From positions 1-64,000 of the forward strand of contig NZ_JACXYU010000006.1 in NCBI RefSeq assembly GCF_014779715.1: a DNA stretch of 64,000 nucleotides, given 5' to 3'. The notes under the pieces were generated by a model. The model did not search any database. It was not told where the DNA came from and worked only from the letters and a program-made list of their open reading frames with translations. The stretch comes from Streptomyces chumphonensis (GTDB lineage Bacteria; Actinomycetota; Actinomycetes; Streptomycetales; Streptomycetaceae). A program made the position numbers and the translations under genes. This document shows, piece after piece, positions 49,156 to 59,108 of the stretch. How positions within the stretch are numbered: position 1 is the stretch's first letter; each line of letters starts with the position of its first letter.

Positions 49156-49224
49156 GGCCGTCGGGTGCGGCCTCACCCACCATGGAGGGGTCCGCCCGCC
49201 CCGACCCCAGCAGGGAACTCCGCC

Positions 49225-49944
49225 ATGACAGACCGGCCCGGCTTCACCGCGGCGCACCCCGTGCGCGTCTTCCTCCTCGACGACCACGAGGTCGTGCGGC
49301 GGGGGGTGCACGACCTGCTGGACGCCGAGCCGGACCTGGAGGTCGTGGGGGAGGCCGGCACGATCGAGCAGGCCCTCGTGCGCGGCCCCGCCCTGCGTCC
49401 GCACGTCGCCGTGCTGGACGTGCGGCTGCCGGACGGGGACGGCATCGGCGTCTGCCGTGAGCTGCGCTCGCGCATGCCTGAGCTGGCCTGCCTGATGCTG
49501 ACGTCCTTCGACGACGACGACGCCCTGCTGGACGCCATCCTGGCGGGCGCGGCCGGTTACGTGCTCAAGCAGGTCAAGGGCTCGGACCTCGTCACGGCGG
49601 TGCGCACGGTGGCCTCCGGGCAGTCCATGCTCGACCCCGCCACCACCGCCCGTCTCATGAGGTCGCTGCGCGGTGACGTTCCGGGGGAGCGTCCTGCCCG
49701 GGGCGACGCGCTCGCCGGGCTGACGGACCGGGAGCGGCAGATCCTGGCCCTCATCGGCGACGGTCTGACGAACCGGCAGATCGGCGAGCGGCTGTTCCTG
49801 TCCGAGAAGACGGTGAAGAACAACATCTCGCGCCTGCTGGCCAAACTGGGCGTCGAGCGGCGGGTGCAGGCGGCGGTCCTGGCGACGCAGGTCGGGCCCC
49901 GCGGGGCCGAACAGCCGGGCGGGCGGGCGCACGGCGCGCTCTGA
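49225..49944 (+). CDS. NarL/LuxR-type response regulator, DevR/OsdR-like
   Basis: 239 residues. The receiver (residues 14-130) has Asp18-Asp19, the phospho-acceptor in [16 protein letters not shown] and the lysine in VLKQVKGSD. The LuxR helix-turn-helix reads [44 protein letters not shown] in family terms, with the KTVKNN recognition helix typical of DevR. The convergent sensor-kinase gene lies 39 nt away. In S. coelicolor the related OsdK/OsdR pair controls a dormancy-like set of stress genes including USPs, which fits the surroundings here. Confidence 0.88.
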   Translation: MTDRPGFTAAHPVRVFLLDDHEVVRRGVHDLLDAEPDLEVVGEAGTIEQALVRGPALRPHVAVLDVRLPDGDGIGVCRELRSRMPELACLMLTSFDDDDALLDAILAGAAGYVLKQVKGSDLVTAVRTVASGQSMLDPATTARLMRSLRGDVPGERPARGDALAGLTDRERQILALIGDGLTNRQIGERLFLSEKTVKNNISRLLAKLGVERRVQAAVLATQVGPRGAEQPGGRAHGAL

Positions 49945-49983
49945 GCGGTCCCGCAGGGGCGTCGGACGGGGGCGGGCCCGCGC

Positions 49984-51690
49984 TCAGTCCTCGGCCAGCG
50001 GGACCGTCCACCGCAGCCGGGTCCCGCCCGCGTCCGACGCGCCCAGCTCCAGGGTCCCGCCGAGCCGGTCGGCGCGTTCGGCCAGGTTGCGCAGCCCGCT
50101 GCGCCGCCCTCCGGCGCGCAGGCCGACGCCGTCGTCGGTGACGGTGAGGGCGACCTGCCCGCCGCCGACCACGAGCGCCACGTCGACGCCGCGCGCCTCG
50201 GCGTGCCGGGCGACGTTGCTCAGGGCCTCCGCCAGCACGGCGGTCACGTGCTCGGCGGTGTCGGCGGGGACCGAGGTGTCGACCAGGCCCTCCATGCGCA
50301 GCGACGGAGTGAAGCCGAGGGTCCCGACCGCCTGTTCGAGGAGCTGGGCGACGCGGACCCGCAGGCCCTGACCGCCCGCGCCCTCCCGGCGGCGCAGTCC
50401 GAAGATGGACGACCGGATGATCTTCGCCGTCTCGTCCAGGTCGTCCACGGCGCGGGCGAGCCGTTCCCGGGCCTGCGGATGGTCGACGAACCGCTGTGCG
50501 CTCTGCAGCGTGATGCCGGTCGCGAAGAGCCGCTGGATCGCCACGTCGTGCAGGTCGCGTGCGATGCGGTCGCGGTCCTCCAGCAGGGCGATCTGCTCGG
50601 CCGAGCGCCGCCGGTCGGCCAGCTCCATGGCGATCGCGGCCTGCCCTGCGTAGGCGAGGAGCGGTTCGGTGTCCCCCTCGCCGAAGGCGGGTCCCTGCTT
50701 CCCGCGCGCCAGGGCCAGGACGCCTCGCAGGCTCTCGCCCGTGCCCAGGGGCACCGCGACGGCGGGGCCGAGCCCCGCCCAGGGCGAGAGGTCGTCGACC
50801 GTCGGCTCGTCGCCGGCGTCCGCGCGGGTCACCGCCGTGCCGGACGCGGCGGCCTGCCCGGCGAAGGTGCCGTCCCGTGGCACCAGCACGCCCAGCCGCT
50901 CCCGGGAGCCGTCACCGAGGGCCAGCGCCACCCGCAGCTCCGCGCCGCCCGGCACGGGCAGCAGCAGGGTGCCCAGGTCGGCGCCGAGGATGCGGCGGGC
51001 GTGGTCCACGATCATCTCCAGCGCGTGCGGTTCCTCGGCGCCGGACAGGAGGACCTCCGTGACGCGCGCGTTGGCCTCCAGCCAGCGCTGACGGGCGCGC
51101 TGCCGCTCGTAGAGCCGGGCGTTCTCGATCGCGACGCCCGCCGCCACGGCCAGCGTGGAGACGACCGCCTCGTCCTCCTCGTCGAAGGCCCCCCGGCCGC
51201 GCTTCTCGGTCAGGTAGAGGTTGCCGAACACCTCGTCGCGGACCCGGACGGGCACACCGAGGAACGACCGCATCGGGGGGTGGTGGGCCGGGAAGCCCGA
51301 CGAGGCGGGATGCCGCGCGAGGTCCGGCAGCCGCAGGGGCTGCGGGTGGCGGATCAGCTCGCCCAGCAGACCGTGTCCGGAGGGGAGCGGGCCGATCGCC
51401 GCGGCCTCCTCCTCGGTGACGCCCACCGTCAGGAACTGGGCCAGCCCGCCGTCCTCCCCGATGACGCCGAGGGCTCCGTACGCGGCGTCCACCAGGTCGG
51501 TCGCCGCTTCCACGATGCGCCGCAGCACCTGGGGCAGCTCCAGCCCGCTGCCGACCGAGAGGACGGCGTCGAGCAGGCTGTGCACGCGGTCGCGGGTGCC
51601 CCGCATCGCGTCGATGCGCACCTGCAGTTCGTCCAGCAGCTGGTCGAGACCCAGTTTCGGGAGGTGTTCGGCCCCCGCCTCACGGTCCAT
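49984..51690 (-). CDS. GAF-domain sensor histidine kinase, DevS/OsdK-like
   Basis: 568 residues and no membrane segment. Two GAF domains (about 40-200 and 225-360) precede a HisKA_3 domain with His381 in RIARDLHDVAIQRL and a HATPase domain (ALSNVARHAEARG, DDGVGL). In GAF-A the sequence GFPAHHPPMRSFLGVPVRVRD carries His136-His137; this block closely resembles M. tuberculosis DevS/DosT, where a histidine in the same block binds haem. It is therefore a likely cytoplasmic oxygen, NO or redox sensor for the neighbouring response regulator. The ATG has GGAGGCGTCC upstream. Confidence 0.87.
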   Translation of the reverse strand: MDREAGAEHLPKLGLDQLLDELQVRIDAMRGTRDRVHSLLDAVLSVGSGLELPQVLRRIVEAATDLVDAAYGALGVIGEDGGLAQFLTVGVTEEEAAAIGPLPSGHGLLGELIRHPQPLRLPDLARHPASSGFPAHHPPMRSFLGVPVRVRDEVFGNLYLTEKRGRGAFDEEDEAVVSTLAVAAGVAIENARLYERQRARQRWLEANARVTEVLLSGAEEPHALEMIVDHARRILGADLGTLLLPVPGGAELRVALALGDGSRERLGVLVPRDGTFAGQAAASGTAVTRADAGDEPTVDDLSPWAGLGPAVAVPLGTGESLRGVLALARGKQGPAFGEGDTEPLLAYAGQAAIAMELADRRRSAEQIALLEDRDRIARDLHDVAIQRLFATGITLQSAQRFVDHPQARERLARAVDDLDETAKIIRSSIFGLRRREGAGGQGLRVRVAQLLEQAVGTLGFTPSLRMEGLVDTSVPADTAEHVTAVLAEALSNVARHAEARGVDVALVVGGGQVALTVTDDGVGLRAGGRRSGLRNLAERADRLGGTLELGASDAGGTRLRWTVPLAED

Positions 51691-51759
51691 GGACGCCTCC
51701 TCACCCCGGCGCCCCCACGGTAGCAATCGCCAGGTGGACGCCCGGTGCGCGGCCCGATC

Positions 51760-52449
51760 TCAACGGGAGGCGACGCGGCGGCCGGTGAGGTGCCTGGGGG
51801 TGATGCGCACCCACAGGGGCCGCTCGCCCGGCGGCCACGGCCGGGAGTACGCCTGCTCCGCCAGCCGGCGTTCCTCGTCCTCGCCGGTCACCCTGCGGGC
51901 GGGGCCGCGCACGAGGACGCTCCAGCCCTCGCTGAGCGCGTCGTCGATGCGGTCGACCTCGAAGGCGGTGTCCGTGCCGGCCACGCCCGCCGGCCCGGCG
52001 TCCGGCGCGGTCCGGAAGACGATGTCGCCCTCCACGACGCTGTAGTTGACCGGCACGATCGCCGGGCCTTCGGCGGTGGCCGTGACCAGCCGGCCCACGC
52101 CGTGCGTCCCGAGCAGTTCCCGGCACTCCGCCGGGTCCAGCTCGTGCAACACGGCGCCCGCCGCCGCCCGGCCGGTACCCGGCGGAAGGTCGCTCACCCC
52201 GCCGTGCAGCGCGGCGACCGTGGTCTCCAGCGCGTGCGCGATGCGCAGCAGGGCGCCGCTCCCCGGTGCGGCGCTGGGCCGCTCCTCCAGGTACTCCAGG
52301 TAGCCGGGTGCCGTGCCCGCCCGCAGCGCCACCTCCTCGCGGCTGAGGCCCAGCTCCGCACGGCGCTGGGCCATGCGCCGTCCGATGTCGCCCCGGGCCC
52401 TGCCGTCCCCGGACGCCGGGCCCTCGGCTCCGGCCTCGTGTGCGGTCAT
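51760..52449 (-). CDS. HTH domain fused to pyridoxamine-5'-phosphate-oxidase-like domain
   Basis: 229 residues. Residues 18-80 are an XRE helix-turn-helix (RRMAQRRAELGLSREEVALRAGT, read across helices, then APGYLEYLEERP). Residues 95-225 form a flavin-binding split barrel of the PNPOx type (LLGTHGVGRLVTATAEGPAIVPVNYSVVEGDIVFRT). It may be a flavin- or F420-dependent redox-sensing regulator; the DNA-binding half suggests it is not only an enzyme. It lies between the sensor kinase and a USP gene, all leftward. Confidence 0.82.
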   Translation of the reverse strand: MTAHEAGAEGPASGDGRARGDIGRRMAQRRAELGLSREEVALRAGTAPGYLEYLEERPSAAPGSGALLRIAHALETTVAALHGGVSDLPPGTGRAAAGAVLHELDPAECRELLGTHGVGRLVTATAEGPAIVPVNYSVVEGDIVFRTAPDAGPAGVAGTDTAFEVDRIDDALSEGWSVLVRGPARRVTGEDEERRLAEQAYSRPWPPGERPLWVRITPRHLTGRRVASR

Positions 52450-52599
52450 GGTGGCGCTCCTTCACTGCCCGTGGAACCGGCGCGGCCACCGGGCTCGGGC
52501 CGCTCGCGTCGGACGGTCTCCTTCCAGGGTGCCGCGCGGGAGGACGTCCGCGCCTCCCGACCCGCGCGGCCCGGCCCGGTCACGCCCCGGCTCCGGTGG

Positions 52600-53481
52600 T
52601 CACCGGTGCGGCACGACGGCCACCGGAGCCGTGGCGTGGTGCATCACCACCTGGGCCACCGGGCCGACGTGCGCTCCCGGGCCCGTGTACGTCACCCGGC
52701 GCCCGACGACCACCAGCGCGGCCGTCTCGGCCGCCTCCACCAGCCGTTCGGCCGGGGAACCGGTGACCGTTCGGGCCGTCACCGGGACGTCGGGGTACTT
52801 CTCCCGCCACGGCAGCAGCCGCTCCGCGAGCTCCGCCGCGACGACGCCGGTGGCTCCCGCCCCCTCCGGATCGCCGTCGTCGTCGCCGACGTCCGCCAGG
52901 AGCAGGGGCGAGGGGCGGCGCACGTGCAGCACCAGCAGCGGCGACCCCCACCGTGCGGCCGTGCCGAAGGCGTGGCCGACGACGTCGGCGGGGGCGTCAC
53001 CGTCGCCGAGACCGAGGACGACGCGGCCCGCCGGTCCCCCGTCCCCGGCGGGGCCCTCCGGGGCCGTTCCCGCCCGCACCAGCACGACGGGGCACGCGGC
53101 GTGCGGAACCGTCCGCAGGGCCACCGAACCGACGAGGTGGGCACGCAGCCGGCCCATGGCGCGCGTGCCGAGGACGAGCAGCTCCGACTCCTCCGACGCC
53201 TCGGCCAGCACCGACGGGGGTCGCCCGGCCGGGGTCTGGGTGCTCGTCCCCAGCTCCGGCCACCGGAGTGCGACGCGGTCGGCCGCCTCGCGGCACACCC
53301 GGCGGGCCCGCTCGAAGTCGGCCTCCGTCCTGGCGAGCGCGGCGTACGGGTAGGGCGTGTTGTCCCGGACGCACACCAGGCGCAGCGACGCCGCCCGGGA
53401 GGCGGCCTCCCGGGCCGCCCAGTCGGTGGCGGCCAGGCTCGCCGCTGAGCCGTCCAGGCCCACGGTCACGGTGTGTGTCAT
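52600..53481 (-). CDS. Tandem universal stress protein, subfamily B
   Basis: 293 residues. It starts MTHTVTVGLDGSAASLAATDWAA, nearly the same as the USP at 47978, and ends HHATAPVAVVPHR. The first domain keeps a partly conserved nucleotide loop (GTRAMGRLRAHLVGSVA); the second (GRRVTYTGPGAHVGPVA) does not. It is divergent from the next USP, and the 266-nt spacer has a DevR-type box in front of each gene. Confidence 0.88.
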   Translation of the reverse strand: MTHTVTVGLDGSAASLAATDWAAREAASRAASLRLVCVRDNTPYPYAALARTEADFERARRVCREAADRVALRWPELGTSTQTPAGRPPSVLAEASEESELLVLGTRAMGRLRAHLVGSVALRTVPHAACPVVLVRAGTAPEGPAGDGGPAGRVVLGLGDGDAPADVVGHAFGTAARWGSPLLVLHVRRPSPLLLADVGDDDGDPEGAGATGVVAAELAERLLPWREKYPDVPVTARTVTGSPAERLVEAAETAALVVVGRRVTYTGPGAHVGPVAQVVMHHATAPVAVVPHR

Positions 53482-53553
53482 GGTCGTCCCTCCACGGTCG
53501 GCGGGGCGGTGCGCCCTCGCCCCACGGTGCTCCGCGCGGGCCCGCCCGGTACA

Positions 53554-53567
53554 GGGCCGCCCGGCCC
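53554..53567. promoter_or_regulatory. Putative DevR/OsdR-type box 4
   Basis: GGGCCGCCCGGCCC: six-base perfect arms with a 2-nt spacer. It lies 72 nt before the leftward USP start at 53481. Confidence 0.5.
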
Positions 53568-53663
53568 GGAGCCGGGGGCCGGTCGGCCCTGCCTCCGGCG
53601 GGCCGTCGCGCACCTCGGCCGCGTCAGCCCACCCCGTGGCACGGACCGGGGCGGTGGCGACAG

Positions 53664-53675
53664 GGCCGAACGGCC
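53664..53675. promoter_or_regulatory. Putative DevR/OsdR-type box 5
   Basis: GGCCGAACGGCC: five-base arms with AA spacer. It lies 72 nt before the rightward USP start at 53748, the same distance as box 4 from its gene on the other side. Confidence 0.5.
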
Positions 53676-53747
53676 GCGGAAAGTGACCGATCGGCGCCTG
53701 CGGGGGCACGGTGGCGTGGCGCATCGTGGAGACAGGAGGTGGCGAGG

Positions 53748-54671
53748 ATGCCGCGGAGGAACGCAGAGCAGGGGAGTCCGTCCGTGCGGGGACCGGTGGT
53801 CGTCGCGGTGGACGGATCGCAGTCGAGTCTGGCGGCCGTCGCCGTCGCCGTGGAGGAGGCGCGCAGCCGGCGCTGCGCGCTGCGCGTGGTGCACGCGTTC
53901 ATCTGGCCGCTCATGCACGTGCCCCTGGGGCCCTCGGAGCTGGGCCCGTCGGACGGCGGGCTGCGCCACCAGGCCGAGCGGCTGCTCGACGAGGCGGCGG
54001 AGCGGGCGCGGGAGCTGGCCCCCGAGCTGGAGATCACCCGGGCGCTCGTGACCGGTGAGCCGCTGACCGTCCTGGAGGCGGAGTCGCGCGAGGCGACGCT
54101 CATGGTCGTCGGCAGCCGGGGTCTCGGCCGGTTCGTCGGGCTGCTGGTCGGGTCCACGGCGGTGCACCTGGCCGCCCACGGCCGCTGCCCGGTGCTGGTG
54201 GTGCGCGGTCGGGGCGAACCGACGGGGGACGTGCTGGTCGGCGTGGACGGCGGCCCCACCGACGAGGCGGCCCTCGCCTTCGCGTTCGCGGCGGCCTCCC
54301 GGTACGGCGTCGGGGTGACCGCCCTGCACGCGTGGGACGGCTGGAGCACCCCGGTCGAACTCGGCCCCGGAGACCCGCACACCGCGGTGTACGAGAAGCA
54401 CCACCTCCAGCACCAGGAGGAGCGGCTCCTCGCCGAGGCGGTGTCGGGCCGGCGGGCCACCTACCCGGACGTGCCGGTCGAGCGGCGGCTGGTCCGTGAC
54501 CACCCCCGGCAGGCGCTCATCGAGGCGAGCGGGACGGCACGCCTCCTGGTCGTCGGCGCGCGCGGCCGGGGCGGCTTCACCGGACTTTTGCTCGGCTCGG
54601 TGAGCCAGGCGGTGCTCCAGCACGCCCGCTGCCCGGTCGCCGTCGTCCGCGCGGACGGCCAGGGTCGCTGA
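53748..54671 (+). CDS. Tandem universal stress protein, subfamily A
   Basis: 307 residues with two complete UspA domains. Both nucleotide loops are intact: GSRGLGRFVGLLVGS and GARGRGGFTGLLLGS. The C-terminus ARCPVAVVRADGQ and the loop sequence group it with the USP at 47118. AGGAGG precedes the ATG. It is convergent with the next USP. Confidence 0.9.
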   Translation: MPRRNAEQGSPSVRGPVVVAVDGSQSSLAAVAVAVEEARSRRCALRVVHAFIWPLMHVPLGPSELGPSDGGLRHQAERLLDEAAERARELAPELEITRALVTGEPLTVLEAESREATLMVVGSRGLGRFVGLLVGSTAVHLAAHGRCPVLVVRGRGEPTGDVLVGVDGGPTDEAALAFAFAAASRYGVGVTALHAWDGWSTPVELGPGDPHTAVYEKHHLQHQEERLLAEAVSGRRATYPDVPVERRLVRDHPRQALIEASGTARLLVVGARGRGGFTGLLLGSVSQAVLQHARCPVAVVRADGQGR

Positions 54672-54715
54672 CGGCTGCTCTCCTCGGCTCCGGAGGGGGT
54701 GGGGCCGTCGGCTCC

Positions 54716-55947
<1,232 letters not shown>

Positions 55948-55995
55948 CGGTCTCGCGGGCTTCAGGGGCTCCCACGCGGGGAGGGAGGGCCGCCG

Positions 55996-56613
55996 ATGCG
56001 GTGGACGGGCACCCGGCTGGGGGTCGCCACGGCGCTGGCCGCGCTCGGCCTGTTCGCCGCCGCGCTGGTGCACTTCTTCACCCGACCCGTGCCCCCCTTC
56101 GAACCGCCGCCGATCCCGCCGCACGTCGCCGGGCCCCCGGCGGCGTCCCCGCCCGCCGTCCCCGACGGACCCGCACCCGGGACGTCCGCGCCCACGTCCG
56201 CCCCCGGCGGCCGGTCCACAGCTCCCGCACCCCCTTCCTCCCCGGGCCGGGACACGCCACCCCGGGACGTCGGCGTCCCCGCCGGCACCCCGACCCCCGA
56301 GCCCCCGCCCGCCCCGGCGTCCCCGACACCGCCCCCGCCCCGGCCGAGCGAGCCGCGGGACGCCGCACCGGAGCCGGGGGAGGCGCCGGAGGCCGCCCCG
56401 GCCGTACTGGCGCGCGGGGACCGGGGGCGCGAGGTGCTCGACCTCCAGCGCAGGCTGCGGACCGTCGGCATCCACACGACCCCCGTGGACGGCGTCTACG
56501 GCCAGCCCACGGAAGCGGCCGTCCAGAACTACCAGGCGCTCAGAGGGGTGCAGGCCGACCCGACGGGCGTGTACGGACCGCACACGCGGGCGGCCCTGGA
56601 GGGCGAGACCTGA
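55996..56613 (+). CDS. Exported peptidoglycan-binding protein
   Basis: 205 residues. A signal peptide or anchor (GVATALAALGLFAAALVHFF) is followed by about 95 residues very rich in Pro, Ala and Ser, likely crossing the wall. A C-terminal PG_binding_1 domain follows (residues 138-203: LARGDRGREVLDLQRRLRTVG, then VDGVYGQPTEAAVQNYQ). It should attach to peptidoglycan. No catalytic domain is present. GAGGGAGGG stands six bases before the ATG. The LacI-type palindrome upstream suggests control by sugar supply. Confidence 0.82.
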   Translation: MRWTGTRLGVATALAALGLFAAALVHFFTRPVPPFEPPPIPPHVAGPPAASPPAVPDGPAPGTSAPTSAPGGRSTAPAPPSSPGRDTPPRDVGVPAGTPTPEPPPAPASPTPPPPRPSEPRDAAPEPGEAPEAAPAVLARGDRGREVLDLQRRLRTVGIHTTPVDGVYGQPTEAAVQNYQALRGVQADPTGVYGPHTRAALEGET

Positions 56614-56628
56614 CGGGCGCCGACCGCC

Positions 56629-58002
56629 TCACCGTTCCGCGTCCGGGAGCGGGGACGCGCCCCCGCGTGCGACGTCGCCGTCCGTGCGGGGGAGTGCGGG
56701 CGGTCGCCGGGCACCGAACCGCAGGCACACCCGGGTGCCGCCGAGCCGCCCCGGACCGATCACCAGGCCGCCGCGCGCCGCACGGGCCACGCGCGTCGCG
56801 ATGTCCAGGCCCAGCCCGCTGGAGGCACCGCCGCTGTGCCCGCGCGCCCGCACCGCCTCACCGGCGGGGACGCCCGGGCCCGCGTCCTCCACGACGAGGG
56901 TCGGGACGCCGTCCGACGGCCCGGCGTACACGCCGCACCGGGTGCCCGGCGGGGTGTGCCGGAAGACGTTCCCGAGCAGCGCGTCCAGAGCCGCCACGAC
57001 GTCCTCCTCCGGGACCGCCACCTCGACCGGGCCCGGGGCCACGGTCACCTCGCAGCGCCTGCCCTGGGCCTCGGCCAGCGCCGCCCAGAACGCCATGCGG
57101 GCGCCGACCACACCGGCGAGGTCGGCGCGGGCACGGTGCCGCCCCGGCCCGGCCGGGGCCACGGCCGAGCCCTGGCGGGTGAGCCCGATCAGCCGCGTCA
57201 CCTCCTCGTCGAGCGCCCGCACCGCGACGCGCAACCGCTCCGCGACCGGCCCCTCGACCCGGTCGGCCTCAAGTCCGAGCGCGGTCAGCGGCGTCCGCAG
57301 CCGGTGCGAGAGGTCGGCGGCGAACTCCCGCTCGTGCCGCATCAGCTCGGTGACGCGGTCCGTCATGGCGTTGAAGGCGGTCGCGACCTCCCGTACCTCG
57401 CGGGGCCCTGCGACCCGGACGCGGACGCCGAGTTCACCCCGGCCGACGGCCGAGGCCGCCTGCACGAGGTCGTCCGAGGAGCGCACCAGCCGACGGGCGA
57501 CCCGGTCCGCGCCCAGCACGGCCACCAGCGTCAGCGACACCACGGCGGCGGCCAGCACCGCCCAGGCGGCGCGCACGCCGTCGGTCCGTTCGTCCTCCCG
57601 CACGACGGACTCCACCAGGGCCGTGCCGCCCTCGGGCAGCCGGACCGGCAGCAGGACGACCTCCTCGCCCCCGATCCGGGCCCGGACCGTGCGCCCGTCC
57701 CGCACGGCCCGCCCGGCGGCGTCCCCGGAGGCGCGGCACCGACCCACCGTCCCGGCCCCCGGCAGACGCACACAGGTCGAGGCCCGGTCCTCGCCCGAGC
57801 TGCGCCAGGCGGCCCGCACCGCGTCCACGTCACGGGTCGCCGCGAGCACCGTCACCAGCACCGCGGCCCTGCGCTCGGACCGCTGCTGGGCGCGGTCCGC
57901 CGCCTGCTGCCGCGCCGCGTAGCCCAGGGGCAGGGCGAAGGCCAGCGCCGTGAGCAGCGCGACACCGAGGGACAGGCCCAACTGCCAGCCGCGGAGCGTC
58001 AT
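56629..58002 (-). CDS. Sensor histidine kinase
   Basis: 457 residues. Two membrane helices (LGLSLGVALLTALAFALPL and AWAVLAAAVVSLTLVAVLG) flank an extracytoplasmic loop of about 120 residues containing two cysteines. HAMP, HisKA (LSHRLRTPLTAL) and HATPase (NVFRHTPPGTR, SSGLGLDIA) domains follow. It overlaps the response-regulator stop (ATGA). The pair lies between the peptidoglycan-binding and cellulase genes; signal unknown. Confidence 0.9.
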   Translation of the reverse strand: MTLRGWQLGLSLGVALLTALAFALPLGYAARQQAADRAQQRSERRAAVLVTVLAATRDVDAVRAAWRSSGEDRASTCVRLPGAGTVGRCRASGDAAGRAVRDGRTVRARIGGEEVVLLPVRLPEGGTALVESVVREDERTDGVRAAWAVLAAAVVSLTLVAVLGADRVARRLVRSSDDLVQAASAVGRGELGVRVRVAGPREVREVATAFNAMTDRVTELMRHEREFAADLSHRLRTPLTALGLEADRVEGPVAERLRVAVRALDEEVTRLIGLTRQGSAVAPAGPGRHRARADLAGVVGARMAFWAALAEAQGRRCEVTVAPGPVEVAVPEEDVVAALDALLGNVFRHTPPGTRCGVYAGPSDGVPTLVVEDAGPGVPAGEAVRARGHSGGASSGLGLDIATRVARAARGGLVIGPGRLGGTRVCLRFGARRPPALPRTDGDVARGGASPLPDAER

Positions 58003-58676
58003 GGCGCGGGGACGGCCAGCCGCAGCCCCACACCCCGGACGGTCTCCACGTAGCCCGGGTCTCCGCCGCACGCGGCCAGCTTGCGCCGCAGCCAGTACAC
58101 GTGGACGTCGATCGTGCGGTCGTACACGTCGCTGCCCCGCCACACCTCGGTCAGCAGCTCCCTGCGGGTGACCACCGCGCCGTCCCGCCGCGCCAGGTAC
58201 GCGAGCAGGTCGAACTCCCGCCGGTTCAGGTCCACGGGCGAGCCGCCCAGCGTCACCCGCCGCCGCGCCAGGTCGATGACGAGGTCCCCGGCCGCCAGCG
58301 TGTCGGGCGGTGCCTGCCCCGCGCGGCGCAGGACCGCCAGGACGCGGGCCGCGAGCTGCTCCCCGGAGAACGGCTTGGTCACGTAGTCGTCGGCCCCGTC
58401 GCGCAGCAGCCGGACGATTTCCGACTCGTCGCTGCGGGCCGTCGCGATGATCACCGGGACCCGGCTGACCGCCCGCATCATCCGCAGGACCTGTCCGCCG
58501 TCGAGGTCGGGCAGGCCCAGGTCCAGCACGACCAGGTCGGGCAGGGGCGGGACGAGCCGGCGCATCAGCCCCATCGCGGTGCCGACGGAGGTCACGCCGT
58601 ACCCCGCCGACGTCAGCGAGCGGACGAGTGCCTCGCGGACGAGTACGTCGTCCTCGACGACGAGAACCGTGGTCAT
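57999..58676 (-). CDS. OmpR-family response regulator
   Basis: 225 residues. The receiver is complete (VVEDD, LVVLDLGLPDLDGG, VTKPF) and the winged helix ends YVETVRGVGLRLAVP. It forms a translationally coupled operon with the sensor kinase. Target genes unknown; cellulase and wall-binding neighbours make envelope or polymer signals plausible. Confidence 0.92.
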   Translation of the reverse strand: MTTVLVVEDDVLVREALVRSLTSAGYGVTSVGTAMGLMRRLVPPLPDLVVLDLGLPDLDGGQVLRMMRAVSRVPVIIATARSDESEIVRLLRDGADDYVTKPFSGEQLAARVLAVLRRAGQAPPDTLAAGDLVIDLARRRVTLGGSPVDLNRREFDLLAYLARRDGAVVTRRELLTEVWRGSDVYDRTIDVHVYWLRRKLAACGGDPGYVETVRGVGLRLAVPAP

Positions 58677-59108
58677 GCGTGCACGGTAGGTCAGCGAAGG
58701 CGGTCACCGGCAGGGGTCGGCGGCGGCTGCGGCGTCCGCCGCCGACGGAGGCCCGGACGCGGGGGTGGCCGAGCCGGTCCCGCGCCGTGTGCCGAGCACG
58801 GGCAAACCCGCGGCTGTCGTGCGGATAACGCCGCCCTAACGTTCGCCCCGGTACCGGCTCTGGTCGCGCTGAACCCGCGTGCTCTACCTTTCGATGAGTG
58901 GGAGCGCTCTCAAGGCGAACGTTCCACGGCGGCAACGCCCTTGGGGTCGCAACGTCAAGGGTGCTGTGTCTCCGTGCGCGCTCCCACCGGTGAGGCGCCG
59001 GACGCGTCTCCGGCAGGCGTCACCGCTCTCTCCGCGCCACGCACACCGCTCCGTTCAGACACGTCATCCGTACGGCACGACGCACTCACGTAGGGGAGAT
59101 CCGCACTC
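58677..59108. promoter_or_regulatory. Intergenic control region of the cellulase gene
   Basis: 432 nt between the divergent response regulator and the cellulase, without a credible gene. It contains a hairpin of 11 bp (58716-58726 with 58736-58746), an inverted repeat AACGTTCGCC/GGCGAACGTT (58838-58847 and 58914-58923), a CebR-like box (58899-58912), a CebR half-site GCGCTCCCA (58978-58986), and AGGGGAG before the ATG. A possible -10 (TACCTT) lies just before the CebR box. Confidence 0.6.
58899..58912 (+). promoter_or_regulatory. CebR operator of the cellulase gene
   Basis: TGGGAGCGCTCTCA matches the 14-bp CebR box TGGGAGCGCTCCCA at 13 positions. CebR is the LacI-type repressor of Streptomyces cellulose genes, released by cellobiose/cellotriose. 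The site lies just downstream of a possible -10, so bound repressor would block transcription. Confidence 0.8.

Larger units (their letters stand above)
48884..49224. promoter_or_regulatory. Divergent regulatory region of the stress island
   Basis: 341 nt between a USP gene and the LuxR-type regulator, without a gene. It is rich in dyads: GCCGGACCGGTCCGGC, a perfect 16-bp palindrome at 48972-48987; GTCCGAACGGTCCC at 48988-49001; GGCCGACCGGCC at 49071-49082; and AGGGCCGGACGGCCCT at 49140-49155. Three of these share the arrangement G-N-CCG-N2-CGG-N-C. Confidence 0.65.
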
